Assembly: GCF_029227915.1 (NCBI RefSeq)
Contig: NC_079887.1
Location: 20,087,650-20,151,649, forward strand
Direction of reading: 5' to 3'
From: Hydractinia symbiolongicarpus
Lineage: Eukaryota; Cnidaria; Hydrozoa; Anthoathecata; Hydractiniidae
DNA: 64,000 bases
Under the pieces are notes generated by a model. It had not been told where the DNA came from. It saw nothing but the letters and a program-made list of their open reading frames with translations, and did not search any database. Positions 11,640-22,900 of this stretch are shown in pieces (the first letter of the stretch is position 1; the number at the start of each line of letters is the position of its first letter). A program made the translations under genes and the position numbers.

Positions 11640-11827
11640 AAAGGCATTCTTGAAGCTTTAACTGAATTCAAATAAATCAAAGCCATCAACCTACACTGTA
11701 ATAATAGTTTAAAAAACCTCAAACAATGTTTCGTGACAAGACATTTACAGGTTTTTCCTACCACACAAATGCCAGAGCCAAAGGGCTTACTGCTGAAAAG
11801 CAAACAAATAACGTCATGCTGGAATTC
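11640..11827. repeat. Dispersed repeat shared with 42600-42830
   Basis: The core AATAATAGTTTAAA followed by ACCTCAAA and ATGTTTC, then GCCAGAGCCAAAGGG, GCTTACTGC and GAAAA, recurs near 42660-42800 in diverged form with GTTTACTGCGGAAAA. In both places it sits beside a SINE of the same family, which suggests a larger composite repeat. Confidence 0.5.
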
Positions 11828-12100
11828 ATCTATAGATGTGCATATTTTACCTGTTTTATTTCCAGGAGAGGTCATGGCTTAGGTGAGGAGTGCTATAGTA
11901 TTAAATGCTCATTTTGAGCTACACAGACCCAATTAGGATCTGCCTACGCTCTACAAGACAACTCCCTGCAACATGCAACAGCCCACACAGTGTGTCATCT
12001 CTCCAATTTCCCTCACATAGCTTGGGTTAATCCAGGGCTATGGTAACAATCACTTGCCATATTGAATCACTGCCTTCCATACAAAGTGTGAGAGTTATAA
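11828..12100 (-). repeat. tRNA-derived SINE, minus orientation
   Basis: The tail (ATCTATAGATG, ATATTTTAC, TATTTCCAGGAGAGG) comes first on the plus strand. The body follows with TAAATGCTCATTTTGAGCTA, GACAACTCCCTGCAACATG, CACACAGTGTG and TTTCCCTCACATAGCTTGGG. The tRNA head at 12060-12100 is degenerate. Confidence 0.8.
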
Positions 12101-12799
12101 AAGTTTGGAAACTGAATAAACAGAGTGACAACGAGGGGAAACGATAAACAAACTAAGGAATCAAGTAAAAATGATAGGGAAACTTAGAAACGACTGGGAA
12201 CCAGCAAAAACTCAGACACTGACTCTGAAAGTAGGGGTAAAACATCTCACAATTTGTGTTACAATTGCATCAAATTCATAACATTCACAGCTTTTTCCCA
12301 CCTCTTTATCTCTGGTTCTTGACCTTTATGGTCAGTTTGTTCGACAGATATAGAAAAATTTTAGACCTGATACCTCATGGGGGAGTGATTTTCCCACAAC
12401 TTCATTCAGATTTTGATCAAAAATACTTTTCATTCATTTGTTTACATATTGGTTGCAGTACAGCTACCATTTTTCTGATCTAAAGTACAGCTGTATCAAA
12501 TACCACAATACGTAATAACATGTTTTCACTATTAGTATTAAGTTATCAAACTAGATAAAAAAGACAGGTAATAAAATTTATCTGTATATATTTACATTAT
12601 AAGCTTTAATGCAGTGTTAATAAATAAACTTTTTAATTTTTCTCATTTGAACCATGGTTCTTAATTTTTAAAAGATGTCTCAGAATTTCACATAGGCCAG
12701 AACGAGGGACTAGGAATGATCTGTGCATCACACTGTCTGGTTGTTCCTATTTAGTGCATGTTTTTGTCAACAAATCTTTATCTGCTGGTTATGTACATA
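12101..12799. other. No recognised gene
   Basis: Non-coding AT-rich sequence. The frame at 12256-12483 shows no family. Confidence 0.4.
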
Positions 12800-13065
12800 A
12801 ATGCTGAAAGACTAAAAGGGTCTCACCTATTTTTAAAACTGACAATAAAACAGATCCTTTATCGGCCTATCTCCATTCTGACAATGGCTATAACAGTCTG
12901 GATTTCGGAAATTCTTTTCCACAGAAACTCCAGTAGTTGATGTCTCTGATTTTTTTCTCACTGAACTCGACCAACAAAACTTTGTTTGTGCTGTACTCAA
13001 TGACCTTAAAAAAGCTTTTGACACTGTTGATCATAAATTTTGTTAAAACAACTATATGGTGATTT
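12800..13065 (+). pseudogene. LINE reverse-transcriptase remnant
   Basis: About 12840-12900 encodes a YRPISIL-like motif, typical of LINE reverse transcriptases. About 12970-13040 encodes CAVLNDLKKAFDTVDHK, the palm motif A (FDTVDH) of jockey/RTE/CR1-type LINEs, in another frame. The remaining enzyme is absent, so this is an old, truncated and frameshifted copy. Confidence 0.7.
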
Positions 13066-13233
13066 GGCATCAGAGATGAACTGATGCTGCCCAAGGTTCA
13101 ACACAAAAAAATGATCTCCAGAATTATGTTTTAGAGAGAGCTTGTAATAGGAACACTGCTAAGCAATAAAAATATAAAAAAAAATCACTGTGTAAAAAAA
13201 AAAATTAAATTGCGTAGGTAAATTAAGGTATGT

Positions 13234-13521
13234 ATGCTTGTGATCGCATATGCAGTTATATTAATGTACACGTTTTATCCTGTAGGTACTATTTTCTTTA
13301 TTAAGAAGCCTGCTTACAGCAGCATTCAAAATTCACATGTAAGAGTGCCGGCAAAAAATAATAATGTTCTTAAATCCATGGATAAAATGTCTGTTCTGCC
13401 TTTAAGTGTAGTCCTGCAGACTTGTTTTATCTATGCTCTGTTGGCGTTCACCTCTGCATTAGTTGAGGATGACTGGTTGGATTTCGTTTGTAAGACGTGG
13501 TTACCAATAACGAAGGGGTGA
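13234..13521 (+). CDS. Unrecognised 95-aa ORF with two hydrophobic segments
   Basis: The frame has a hydrophobic stretch at residues 1-25 (AYAVILMYTFYPVGTIFF) and another at about 52-75 (VLPLSVVLQTCFIYALLAF) followed by EDDW. The spacing of a K/M-rich loop, the second membrane segment and a following W resembles the TM5-TM6 region of Frizzled-type receptors, but the resemblance is weak and no key signature is present. It may be a membrane-protein exon or chance. The TGA at 13519 ends it. Confidence 0.25.
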   Translation: MLVIAYAVILMYTFYPVGTIFFIKKPAYSSIQNSHVRVPAKNNNVLKSMDKMSVLPLSVVLQTCFIYALLAFTSALVEDDWLDFVCKTWLPITKG

Positions 13522-14372
13522 TGCAATTGAGATTCATGTCTACGTAGTTCTTAAACTAAGTCAGGAGTCAGTAAATTAGCTAGGATGGTCAGGTTGGCTG
13601 TGAACAGACTGACTCGTGGATCAAGGCTATTTAATTCTGTCATGTAAGAAAATGGAGCTACAGACATGTCCGATTTAACTGGAAATGTGGTGAACGCTTA
13701 TATTTATGTGTGATTTACAAATATAAAGTTTATTTTTTCTTAAATTACACTTATAAGTTAATAATGCCTATTCAAAGATTTAAAAATTAACCTCCGACAC
13801 AAGTTAAACCATCCGCCATATTGTTTCATAAATTTCTTCAGTCTTGAGTGCCCTGACGTCACCTATTAAAAGATCTTAAATCATCTTCCGTATTGGAATT
13901 TTTTACTCAAACTTTACTAGTGAAATTCATTGGTAATAAGTATGTTTACCCCCATGAAAATATCAGGAACCTTTGAAAATGATTATTAACTTCGGTTGAG
14001 AAATCATCATTCAATTGCAAGACCAAGAAGTTGTGACGCATAAAAAAAATTGAGCAATTTGAGCCTATCAAGCGATATACCAGACCAATTACTGACTCCA
14101 GTTGGGAGAGCTGTGATAAAGATACTAATCAAGAAGAAGTCGCTTGACGTGTTGATGTTGCTGTGAGCATGTGGTGCAAGTGTGGAAAATGTAAGGAAAT
14201 GCCAAGCGAAGCAGAGTGTCTGCTGTTGCAAGTTAGAATCCGCAAATATTTTTAATTTGATCGGTGAGTTTTGATATGCAATTCATATGCACATGTCAGT
14301 ATTGCGATTCCGCTAGTATTAATAATAAGTCTAAAATTATATCAATAAAAAAATGTTTGTGGTGGATCATAA
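13522..14372. other. No recognised gene
   Basis: AT-rich non-coding sequence leading up to the P-type transposon. A minus frame at 14007-14231 has no recognisable domain. Confidence 0.4.
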
Positions 14373-14379
14373 TTTACGC

Positions 14380-14420
14380 CATAGTCACAGGAAAAAGAAT
14401 AGTCTGGATACAAGAGCCGT
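14380..14420 (+). repeat. Left terminal inverted repeat of P-type element
   Basis: A 41-base repeat starting CATAGTCACAGGAAAAAGAA and ending GGATACAAGAGCCGT. It matches the right end at 40 of 41 positions. The flanking direct repeat is TTTACGC at 14373-14379. Confidence 0.95.
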
Positions 14421-14520
14421 TCCGATTTGAAGGTTGTGTTCCATGATAATTTAAGGGGCCTGTGTAATTTCAGTGCAAAACAAACCACAGAGCTGGCGAG
14501 AACTGTATTGGATTATTGCG

Positions 14521-14752
14521 ATGCCTGGAGCAAACTGTTCTATTTATGGATGTACAACATCCAGATACACCCCTAACACTGCTATATTTGGACTCCCAAG
14601 AGGTGATGATAGTTACAATTTCCAATGGAAGTCAAATCTTGTACATATTATAACAAAAGATCGAGTTATTGATGCTTCCTTGAGACAGCAAATTGAGAAG
14701 AAGAGCCTCCATGTTTGTGAGCTACATTTTGAACAGAACAAAGTCAGAAAGC
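14521..14752 (+). CDS. THAP-domain first exon of the P-type transposase
   Basis: The start ATG at 14521 gives the canonical MPGANCSIYGC opening of THAP proteins. The zinc ligands C6, C11, C and H of VCELH and the conserved FGLP motif are all present. This domain recognises the subterminal DNA of the transposon. The exon itself is undamaged. Confidence 0.88.
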
Positions 14753-16233
14753 GTGAGTTACTTGCAGCCAACCCTTTCTTCATCTACAGTATATAATGTA
14801 ATAGGCAGGCATATGGAAAAGGCACATTTGTAGTATATACTTTTTAACTACTTTATTTTAGACATGAAGATAACTACATTAGTACCTGGATCACTACCAA
14901 CATTAAATCTACCTAAAAAAAGCATTCAATCTTCAATTTAAATAGCTGTTAAAAAGTATTTATTAAAGTATTTATGATAACACAGCTCCTTCAAGTGTAT
15001 GGAAAAATTCATGATTTTTTTTAAAGCTGACCTCCAATCAAATGTAGCCAGCTAACTTTATAGCTATAGGTTTCAATTTTTTAGCACAACTACTAAACAC
15101 AGACCATCTGCACAAGTCATTGAAAAAAAGAAGAATGTTGATCCTCCTCCAAAAAAAGCACTTGTATCATATTACAAATCCTATGAGAATTTTGTTCATC
15201 GTGTGGAAAATCTGAAGCTTCCTGAAGAATGGAACATTGAAAAAAATAGTTACTATATGGTGGCTAAATTTAAAGACAAAGTTCACATCATTCCAAAGTA
15301 TGAAATTTATGTTGACAAAACATTGGTTTTTAATGTACGAGTTTATGCATAGAGTTTACCTTTGGAACACACATTATATAACAAATTCTCTCAATCAGTT
15401 AAAAATGTAACATTATCACAACTTATAACACACCTCTCACAATATAAAATATGTTCAGGAACACAAGGACACTCATGCAATGATATTCAGGAAAATCTCG
15501 TATGGGATAAACATACGAGAGAGTTATGTGGACCTTGGTGATGTCGACATCAATTATGCAACCTTAAAAAATGTTGAGGAAATTGCAACTCACATTTTGG
15601 TTTTTATGATTCGCAGTTTAGTAAACCCATTCAAGTTCACATTGGCCAACTTTTCTCCTCATCACAAATATTCCCCCTGTTCTGGAAAGCAGTTGGAATT
15701 TGTGAGCTTCAGTGTCGATTAAAAGTTTTAGCAACAACTTGTGATGGTGCCGCACCAAACCGTAAGTTTTTCGGCATGCATTCAGTATTTTCTGATGAAG
15801 TCAACGACACAGATGTGGTGTACAAAACCAAGAATTTATTTTGCAGTGATAGATACATCTCTTTCTTCTCAGATGCTCCTCATTTAGTAAAAACAGCTCA
15901 TAATTGTTTGAGCAATTCTGGATCAGAAAATCAAACAAGATATATGTGGAACAATGGTCTTTACATTCTCTGGAGACACATTTGTGAATGTGGTTTGCAT
16001 CTCCTTTCTAAACTTACATACGATCATGTGAAATTATCTTCTTACTCTGTTATGAATGTCAAGCTTGCAGCACAAGTTTTAAGTTCAACTGTTAGCAAAG
16101 TTCTTCAAAACTTTGGTCCTGCAGAATCAGCTGGCACAGCTACATTTTGTTTAATGATGGATAATTTTTTTGACATTATGAACATACGTAACACAACTGA
16201 AGGAGCACATAAAGCAAAGCCATTTTTAGGCAG

Positions 16234-17429
16234 CGTTTACATGGAGCCCGTAGTGAGTTCAAACCGGTTTGAGATTTCACTACGGCTGCGATTTTCAATA
16301 CAGTTGACGGTCAAGTTTCTAACCCGTACTCAAAGTCAAACTGGTTTGAAATTAACTACGGAGTGAGAAATAGGTTTGAGATTTAAAACCGGTTTGAAAA
16401 GCTCATGTAAACAGGACCGCGGACCGGTTTGGCTGTATCGATGTATCTACGCATGCGTCAATTATATTATACGCATGCACGAAGTTAATAAATCTTGTTG
16501 CCGCATGCTGGCTGTCTTTCTTTTCGAAATGGACAACAACAACGCAAGTGCTTCGTGTTTTTCGTCATTTTTAAATTCAAACAACTTCAAGAAAAGAAGA
16601 TTAGGCCTCAGGTGAGCCTTACTGATTAGTTATCATATTTTTGATTTGTTGTACAAGTGGAGCAAGTTACCTGTTCGTATTTTTCATCTTGTTTTTAGCA
16701 AAAAAATCAGTTTCCTCAGCAACGATGTCAGAGGATCAAGAGAGTGATGTTTCAAATTTTTACAGCCATTCAGAAAATCAGTTAGAAACAATCAATATCA
16801 GAGATATTCATGACGATTTTCCGGATGAGCCACCACCACCACAACCACAGCACAGAAAAAATATTGCTGGACAAAAAAGGAAACAAACAGACGTTTCCAC
16901 CAGAAGATGGACATGGAGTAAAGAAATGGTCGAATCTCTTTTATTCAACCTAAATGAGTATAAGAGTTCAAAAACATTTGAGGGGCTTGACTTTGAGGAT
17001 GATTTCATTAAAATGTATGGAGATTTAAGGTCCATGATGAGTAGAATGTACCCGGTCTCTGATTTTGGCCCCGAATCAATTCCAGCAAAAGAAGAGACCG
17101 AAACAAATATGGAATACAAAGAATGATAAAAAGATAAATCAAAAAAAAGAAGGGTACGCCCACATAAAAAACAAAATTAGAGAACTGAGATGTTGGTACA
17201 AACATGCTGTAGATAAAGGTACTCGCTCTGTTTCGGGAAGACTTGTTGCTGAACATTACAACATTTTGAAGGAGATTTGGGGTGGTTGTCCTTCAGTGAA
17301 AGCTATACCACAAGGTAAAGTTTCACTGAATATTGAAAAAGACAACATCGTTTCGGATGATGAGGAGTCGGAAGCACCTGTGATACCAGAGAAAGGACGT
17401 GAAGCACCAGAGAAAGGTCCCGTTTACAT
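16234..17429. mobile_element. Transposon nested in the P-type transposase, carrying a SANT-like gene fragment
   Basis: A 9-bp direct repeat CGTTTACAT lies at 16234-16242 and 17421-17429 and brackets sequence that splits the transposase reading frame. The left 190 bases hold repeated AAACCGGTTTGA and TTTCACTACGG words in both orientations and an inverted copy of the outer word (CATGTAAAC near 16407). Next come a promoter-like GC-rich stretch and a Myb/SANT-like coding region. The right end shows no matching terminal inverted repeat, so the insert may be an incomplete copy. The superfamily is unclear; 9-bp duplications occur in Mutator- and Merlin-type elements. Confidence 0.65.
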
Positions 17430-17437
17430 CTGCCAAT
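16529..17437 (+). pseudogene. Myb/SANT-like DNA-binding protein of the nested element, frameshifted
   Basis: A short first exon (16529-16611, donor CAG|GTGAGC) encodes MDNNNASASCFSSFLNS. The next frame (about 16699-17126) encodes an acidic, proline-rich leader, then RRWTWSKEMVESLLFNLNEY and the rest of a trihelix/SANT-like domain. After a one-base frameshift near 17120 the domain continues with KKEGYAHIKNKIRELRCWY and VAEHYNILKEIWGG, then an acidic tail. Proteins of this layout are commonly the DNA-binding partner encoded by Harbinger-like and related transposons. The frameshift and the frame mismatch between exons suggest inactivity. Confidence 0.7.
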
Positions 17438-17980
17438 GATTATCGATTAACATGGCTAATGACTGAATTTCTACCATATTTCCAACATTGGTTGCAATGC
17501 ATTGAAAGTAGAGAAGGAAATTTTACACAAACTGCAAAAAAGAACATGTTTATCTCCTGGCAGACCCATGAAGGTATAAAGATCACTGTCAACTCTGTAG
17601 TCGAATTGATAAAGTACCTTCTATCACATGGTGTACCATATGTTTTAACAGAAAAATTGTGTCAGGATCCATTAGAAAATTATTTCCACCATCAAAGATC
17701 AGCAAAGATAATCCATCTGTTCGGGATTTTGCCTATAATGATAATAGTATCAGAAATCAAAAATTATTCAGGCCAATTCAGTCTGGAAACTCTGTGGAAA
17801 ATGTGGCTTTGATGAAGATCAGTGAAGAAGCAGTTCCATGCCGAAAGAAAAAGTATATTATTTAAAATTTATACTTACGTATACTTACCATATTTTTTAC
17901 AACAAGACACGTTGTAGCTCAAAATATGTTTTTTGTTTAATGTGTAGCTATAAAAATAGCTGTTTGATTTATAATATGAC

Positions 17981-19202
17981 TCAGTGACCTTGATCTTTAT
18001 TCGATGATTTTTTTTTTAGTTCTGTTCTTAGCGATTTGACCTTCAACTGAGCAACACGTATTTTGTGACTCTGCAGCTTATCTGTTCCATGTGAAAATGA
18101 CCTTGTTCGTATAATTTCAATAATAATGTATAATTTCAACAGATCTTCCAACAAATTCAGAGCTATCTCTTTTTTCACATCAATAGTGCACAAGCTTCTG
18201 ATTTTTGAAAGCTTCAACTGAACGGTGTTATCATGGAGAAGTTTTTCAACTATTTCTTTACCATCAATTTTGTTTGGAGAGGATTTCACATGTAACCGAA
18301 AAGTTGCTTGAGCGGTATTAAAAAGCTGAAAAACATCTGTTGTAACCTTCCATAGTCCACAACGATTTCGTGTAGCTACTAGTTTATGTTCTGGTAAATC
18401 AGAGCCACAATATTTACCAGCTAGAAGTAGGGATAAACACTGTTGATGATAAATGCTTTAATTTTCAGTTGCAATCCTTACACGTCGATGCATTGTTCCA
18501 AATACATAGCCACTCAAATAACAAATGATTGCTTTTTCTTTCTCTGTAAATGTATTGTGTGTAGAACAGGATGGTACTATGTCATTTTTAAAGGTGGATC
18601 GATTTAAGTGGGCTAGTACATAATTTGCTGTTTCAAAACTAACCAGTTGACATGAGTTTTTACTAAGTCCCTGAAAAAAATTATCTGCATCAATAACACA
18701 CTTATAGAATGAAGGGTAAAACTTTCAGCATCACCATTATATGAGACTATTGGTCCTTTTATGAAACTGTAAGTGTAAAGAACTTTGTCAAGGTTACCAA
18801 TTTCATAATTTTGAAGATCCTTAATTACTTCTTCTGGGTAGCATTTGTCTTCCAAAAGTTTGTTGACACTTTTTTCTATCATCTGTTTGAAATACAATGG
18901 ATGTAAAATATCTTCAGCAACCTTACCAACTTTAGATCGTATGTTAACGTCACCAGCAGCATCTTTTGGCTTAGCATGTTTTGTATTAGTGTGGCGGGTG
19001 AGACCTCTTTTCGACAAGCAAACTTTCTGGCATATTTCACAAGTAAAAGTAGCAGCAGAGTCAACAAAAGATGCATGCGATTTTTCAAAAGTATCCCTAG
19101 AGTCAAACTTCTGTTGTCCTTCTAAAGTATATCATTATCGATTACTGCGAAAATTGCATCCAAGTCTTCCCCACTGAAAAAGTCTTCCTGTCGCTCAGCC
19201 AT
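17981..19202 (-). pseudogene. C2H2 zinc-finger gene of the P-type element, convergent with the transposase
   Basis: The ATG is at 19202. The N-terminal piece is acidic (MAERQEDFFSGEDLDAIFAV). After a one-base frameshift near 19125 it continues with a classical C2H2 finger, CEICQKVCLSKRGLTRH with the second H four residues on. An alpha-helical region follows (MIEKSVNKLLEDKCYPEEV), then a piece in another frame with SGYVFGTMHRRVR, then GLWKVTTDVFQLFNTAQATF. The C-terminus is basic (SLRTELKKKSSNKDQGH). Similar proteins occur as multi-copy families in cnidarian and sponge genomes. Its role is unknown. Its place inside the same inverted repeats suggests it is a second gene of the transposon, perhaps an end-binding or regulatory factor. 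At least two frameshifts and one stop break it. Confidence 0.75.
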
Positions 19203-19232
19203 CTTCACCGCAAATGTTTGCATTTAAATTAT

Positions 19233-19273
19233 ACGGCCCTTGTATCCAGACTATTCTTTTTCCTGTGACTATG
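19233..19273 (-). repeat. Right terminal inverted repeat of P-type element
   Basis: A 41-base inverted copy of 14380-14420 with one mismatch, followed by the direct repeat TTTACGC at 19274-19280. It ends 203 bases before the SMARCB1 start codon. Confidence 0.95.
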
Positions 19274-19476
19274 TTTACGCGCAATAATTAAATGTCAAAA
19301 ACTTTAACATGAATATATTATGAATGAAAAAAATTGTTAAGCAAATGCAACATAAGTAATTTAATATGTGTCACTTGGATTACCTTCAAGACAAAGTGTT
19401 GACTGTTTGCCACATGATTTTATTTACTGTATATTTGAAACTTCACATTATAGTACATATAAATACCTGTGTTAAG

Positions 19477-19937
19477 ATGCCCTTGCAAACGTACGGAGAG
19501 AAGCCAAAGTCTTTTCTGTTAAGTGATAACAGTGACGAATTGTACATGATTGGCAGCGAAGCAGGTAGTTATCTACGAATGATGCGTGGTTCCATTTACA
19601 AACGGTACCCATATTTATGGAAACGCATGGCTACGTCAGAGGAACGAAAGAAAATGACAAAATATGCAATCCATCAACTACCCGCTCATGTTATGATTGT
19701 GAAGGCACAAGAAATTGAGGATTTAATTGATGGTAAAGATGCAAAATTTAAAAGTGAAAATGCTCTAAGTAAAGAATCCCCACAGTCTTCAGGAAGTAAA
19801 ACTCGTCAAAGAGGAAAGCAAGATGTGTGGCAGCCAAGTATACCAAATAGTTCTCATCACTTGGATGCTGTACCAGCTGGCACTCCTATAAGTCGTCATC
19901 GTGTTGGGTCAAAACGTGTTAAAACATTTCCAACATG
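19477..19937 (+). CDS. SMARCB1: SMARCB1 exon 1 (winged helix and linker)
   Basis: The start at 19477 gives [20 protein letters not shown], matching the vertebrate N-terminus. The frame is open upstream to 19366, but those residues are not conserved. The exon ends in phase 2 at ATG|GTATAT. Confidence 0.93.
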
Positions 19938-22900
19938 GTATATAAACCATATATTTATTTGCATGGTATTTAGAAGAAGAAAAAATAAAGCTGCCTCTAA
20001 TGGAAGAACTTTCAGACACTAAAAGATTTTCCTCCATATTTATAGTTGTGTGTTTCTTTTGTAAAAAATTTCTCAAACTGTTTTTGAAGATCCTTGATAC
20101 TCCTTATTGATTATCCTAACTATATTATTCTTAAGCAACACCAACGATTAGACTTTTAAAGAATTGTAAAATAATCGAAAAGTTTCCTCCTTCTTCAACT
20201 AAACTCAGCTAAATCAACAAACCTAAGTAGTTGCATGTAAAAGTGACGCTTGATTTAAAATAGTAGCATAGGGATGTGGAAACACAACATTTTTAGAAAG
20301 TTACTTTTCTTGAATTGCAGCAGTTTTTAGACTCAATATTATACTTTTTTACATAAAATCATTAACTTTGTTTGTAGTTACGATGATCATGACATGGCCG
20401 CAATACATGAAGCTGCAAAAGAACCAGAAGAATTAATCCCAATAAGGCTTGATATCGAGATAGATGGTCAAAAACTTCGTGATACTTTTACTTGGAACAA
20501 GAACGGTATCTATCCTAAAGATATTATTACATGTATTTTTATTTTAGAAGTAAAAATTATGAGAGTATTTTGTGGTAGAATGTTCATTTCTTTAACTATT
20601 CTCGTGTTTATTTGTCATCAAAATTAGAACGCAACACTCCCTGTAATTTTTATCCAGTCCCAAGGGTTTATTTGATTTGATTTATTTTAGAGAAACTTAT
20701 AAGCCCCGAATCATTTGCAGAAGTTCTTTGCGACGACCTAGATCTCCCAACACTGACTTTCGTACCAGCTATTGTACAAGCCATGCTGCAGCAAATCAAA
20801 CAAAACAGTATAGAGTCGGAAATATCTTTATCAGAGATGACCGATCAGAGAATAATTATCAAGGTAAGTCGGTATAAAATTCTGTATAATACTTCAGTGT
20901 ATCTGTCGATGGGAAAACACAAGGAACAGAAAAGTAAGATGTTGTTAGCTGTAACCGACAAAAATTTCAGGAAGAAAAATATGAAAAGTTAAAAAGAAAC
21001 ACTTCACGATATAGGGCCTGGGAGAAGTGACATTTGGTGGAGTAATAGAACTGACACAACAATAACTAAATATTCAAAAATATTCGATTTGTGAGATCTC
21101 TACTCCATGGCAAATTATTTTTTTATGTTTTAATATTTTTTCTTATTTATTTCATTTGCCGATTAAAGAGTATCTAAGATGGAGTCCTGTAAACTGAGTT
21201 ATTCTATAAAGTTTTTGCACAAATGTGTAACGAAACGAGTGAAAAGTGTTTCCATTAGAATATTGCAGCGTTTTAATTTTCACAACTTTAAATCGTCATG
21301 ATGGAAACGTAGTCTATATCCATTTTTTTTATAATGCGATCGAGTGTTCGTATTGAAATGAAATTTGATACACTATACAAGGAAATGATGATGGACTCAA
21401 TGCTGGCATAATATGAACAAGAACGTTGAAGTATAATTTATTTATCAACAATTTTTTTTATTTTATTTTTTTTCAACACATTATAGCTGCAGTAAAAAAC
21501 TAAAATTAATGTCAACAAATTCCTTCCCAGTGCTCTTTACTCCACTTAAAATATTTTTCACACGCACACAATTGTTGTCCAATGCCAATCGTGCACGTAA
21601 TTTTTTGTGACCTGCTTTGTTGTGTTTTTGGTAAAGGAATATGAATGAATTTGCACTTAGATTTTTTGCAATGTTTCTTTTCAACAAATAACAATTGTTC
21701 ATATGTAGTCTGACAACCAGTCTCTCTTCGAGCTTGGGGCGTGTTCTGGCAGGGTATTAATTATTTTCCCATATGATTGTTGCAAAAATAAATAGGCTTA
21801 AGAACCTTGGCTATAGCTCGTATATGCTATTATGGTAAAGTAATTATAATTTATTGATGCATGAATGAAATTTTACAAGATGAAAAGATTAATTAAGGGT
21901 TCTTAGAGGCTGTTTATATAGAGGCGAGCTGGCTCGGCAAATAGGCTGGCTCACTTGCGGGCTGGCTTTTAACTTGTGTTTATATGAAGAAAAAAACTAC
22001 TTCGGGTAGAGCGGGCTGGCTCTGAACAATGAAAACATTAAATAATGTAGAACAAAAGAAATTCCTTTCATAACAAAAGATTTTATTAGTTGAGCATAAT
22101 AAACCATATCACCTAGTTAATCCCGCCTACACGGATTCCGCCTCTGAGAAACGAGAGCCAGCCCATTTGACCATAAAACAGATGAGCAAAAATATGAGGA
22201 GAATGAGGAACAAGCGAGTTCTCGGTAAACTGGCCAGCCCGTCAACCGGGCTCATATAAACTGAACCTTAGTATGTTTAGAAAAACTACCAATATACAGC
22301 AATTTGAAAATGTTGTATTTCTTATCAGCCTTAAGAGAGTCAGTGTCAACTTTATGTCTATTGTTGACGTAAGGTAAGATCTCTTTGTCAACAATGTGTG
22401 ATGGATAGGAGTTTCTACCTAAAAGTTTTTTAACATCAAGAAAATTTGTGTAAAATGTCAACCAATCACTACTGATTTCAAACGTCCTGTGAATCAATGT
22501 TTTAACTAACCAGAGCTTGTAGCTACGATGTGAAGTGAAATTGGTGTAAAGTCCAGTAAAAGTCCCGGTATAGAGATCTTACTAGAACAGTAAAGTATAA
22601 AGTGTAGCGCGAAGGGAGATTTTAACCAAACAGAAAAAACCTCTGCTGAATTTAACATTTTCGACCTGACGTTGCTAAATATCCAGCCTTAAAGAGTAGC
22701 CAGATAGGAGGTATGGAAATTGAAAAAAAAGAAAGAATAAAAGTCGTTCTAATAAAAGTACTAAGCTAAAGTTTTTACCTCAAAATTTATGTTTTTATTA
22801 TTTTTATTTGTTCAAAAGTTGCCACCATTATTAGTCTTTTTAACAAAAACAAGAAACCGCGGTCGGTTTGAAATCACACATAACGAAAAAACATTTCAGT

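Larger units (their letters stand above)
14521..17865 (+). pseudogene. P-type transposase (THAP9-like), interrupted and frameshifted
   Basis: The exon at 14521-14752 encodes a THAP zinc finger. It has C6-x4-C11, W at about 37 and a C-x2-H pair in VCELHF, followed by a donor GC|GTGAGT. An exon from 15085 (after TTTTTTAG) holds the linker, with KLPEEWNIEK and a stop at 15350-15352. Frames at 15480-15722 and 15670-16240 encode the catalytic RNase-H-like region, with [15 protein letters not shown] and [16 protein letters not shown], where the aspartates of the P family stand. The GTP-binding insertion domain ([15 protein letters not shown]) follows. The C-terminal part resumes after the nested insertion at about 17410 with ANDYRLTWLMTEFLPYF, KITVNSVVELIKYLLSHG and LCQDPLENYFHHQR, characteristic of P and THAP9 transposases. 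The enzyme would cut and paste the element by binding its ends. Several frame changes and the insertion make this copy inactive. Confidence 0.9.
14380..19273. mobile_element. P-type (THAP) DNA transposon with two convergent genes
   Basis: The ends form 41-bp terminal inverted repeats (14380-14420 and 19233-19273) beginning CATAGTCACAGGAAAAAGAA and differing at one base. They are flanked by a 7-bp direct repeat TTTACGC (14373-14379 and 19274-19280). P elements normally make 8-bp duplications, and the eighth base here differs (C versus G). Between the ends lie a THAP-domain P transposase on the plus strand (14521-17865) and a C2H2 zinc-finger gene on the minus strand (19202-17981). They converge with about 115 bases between them. 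The transposase is interrupted at 16243-17420 by another insertion, and both genes carry frameshifts. The near-identical ends suggest that the insertion is not ancient, or that the ends were maintained by use in trans. Confidence 0.9.

Noticed and set aside
16234-16415. A complete small MITE between GCGTTTACATGG and CATGTAAAC
   Set aside because: The inverted words are subterminal repeats of the larger nested insertion. The SANT-like gene and the 9-bp duplication at 17421 indicate a longer unit.
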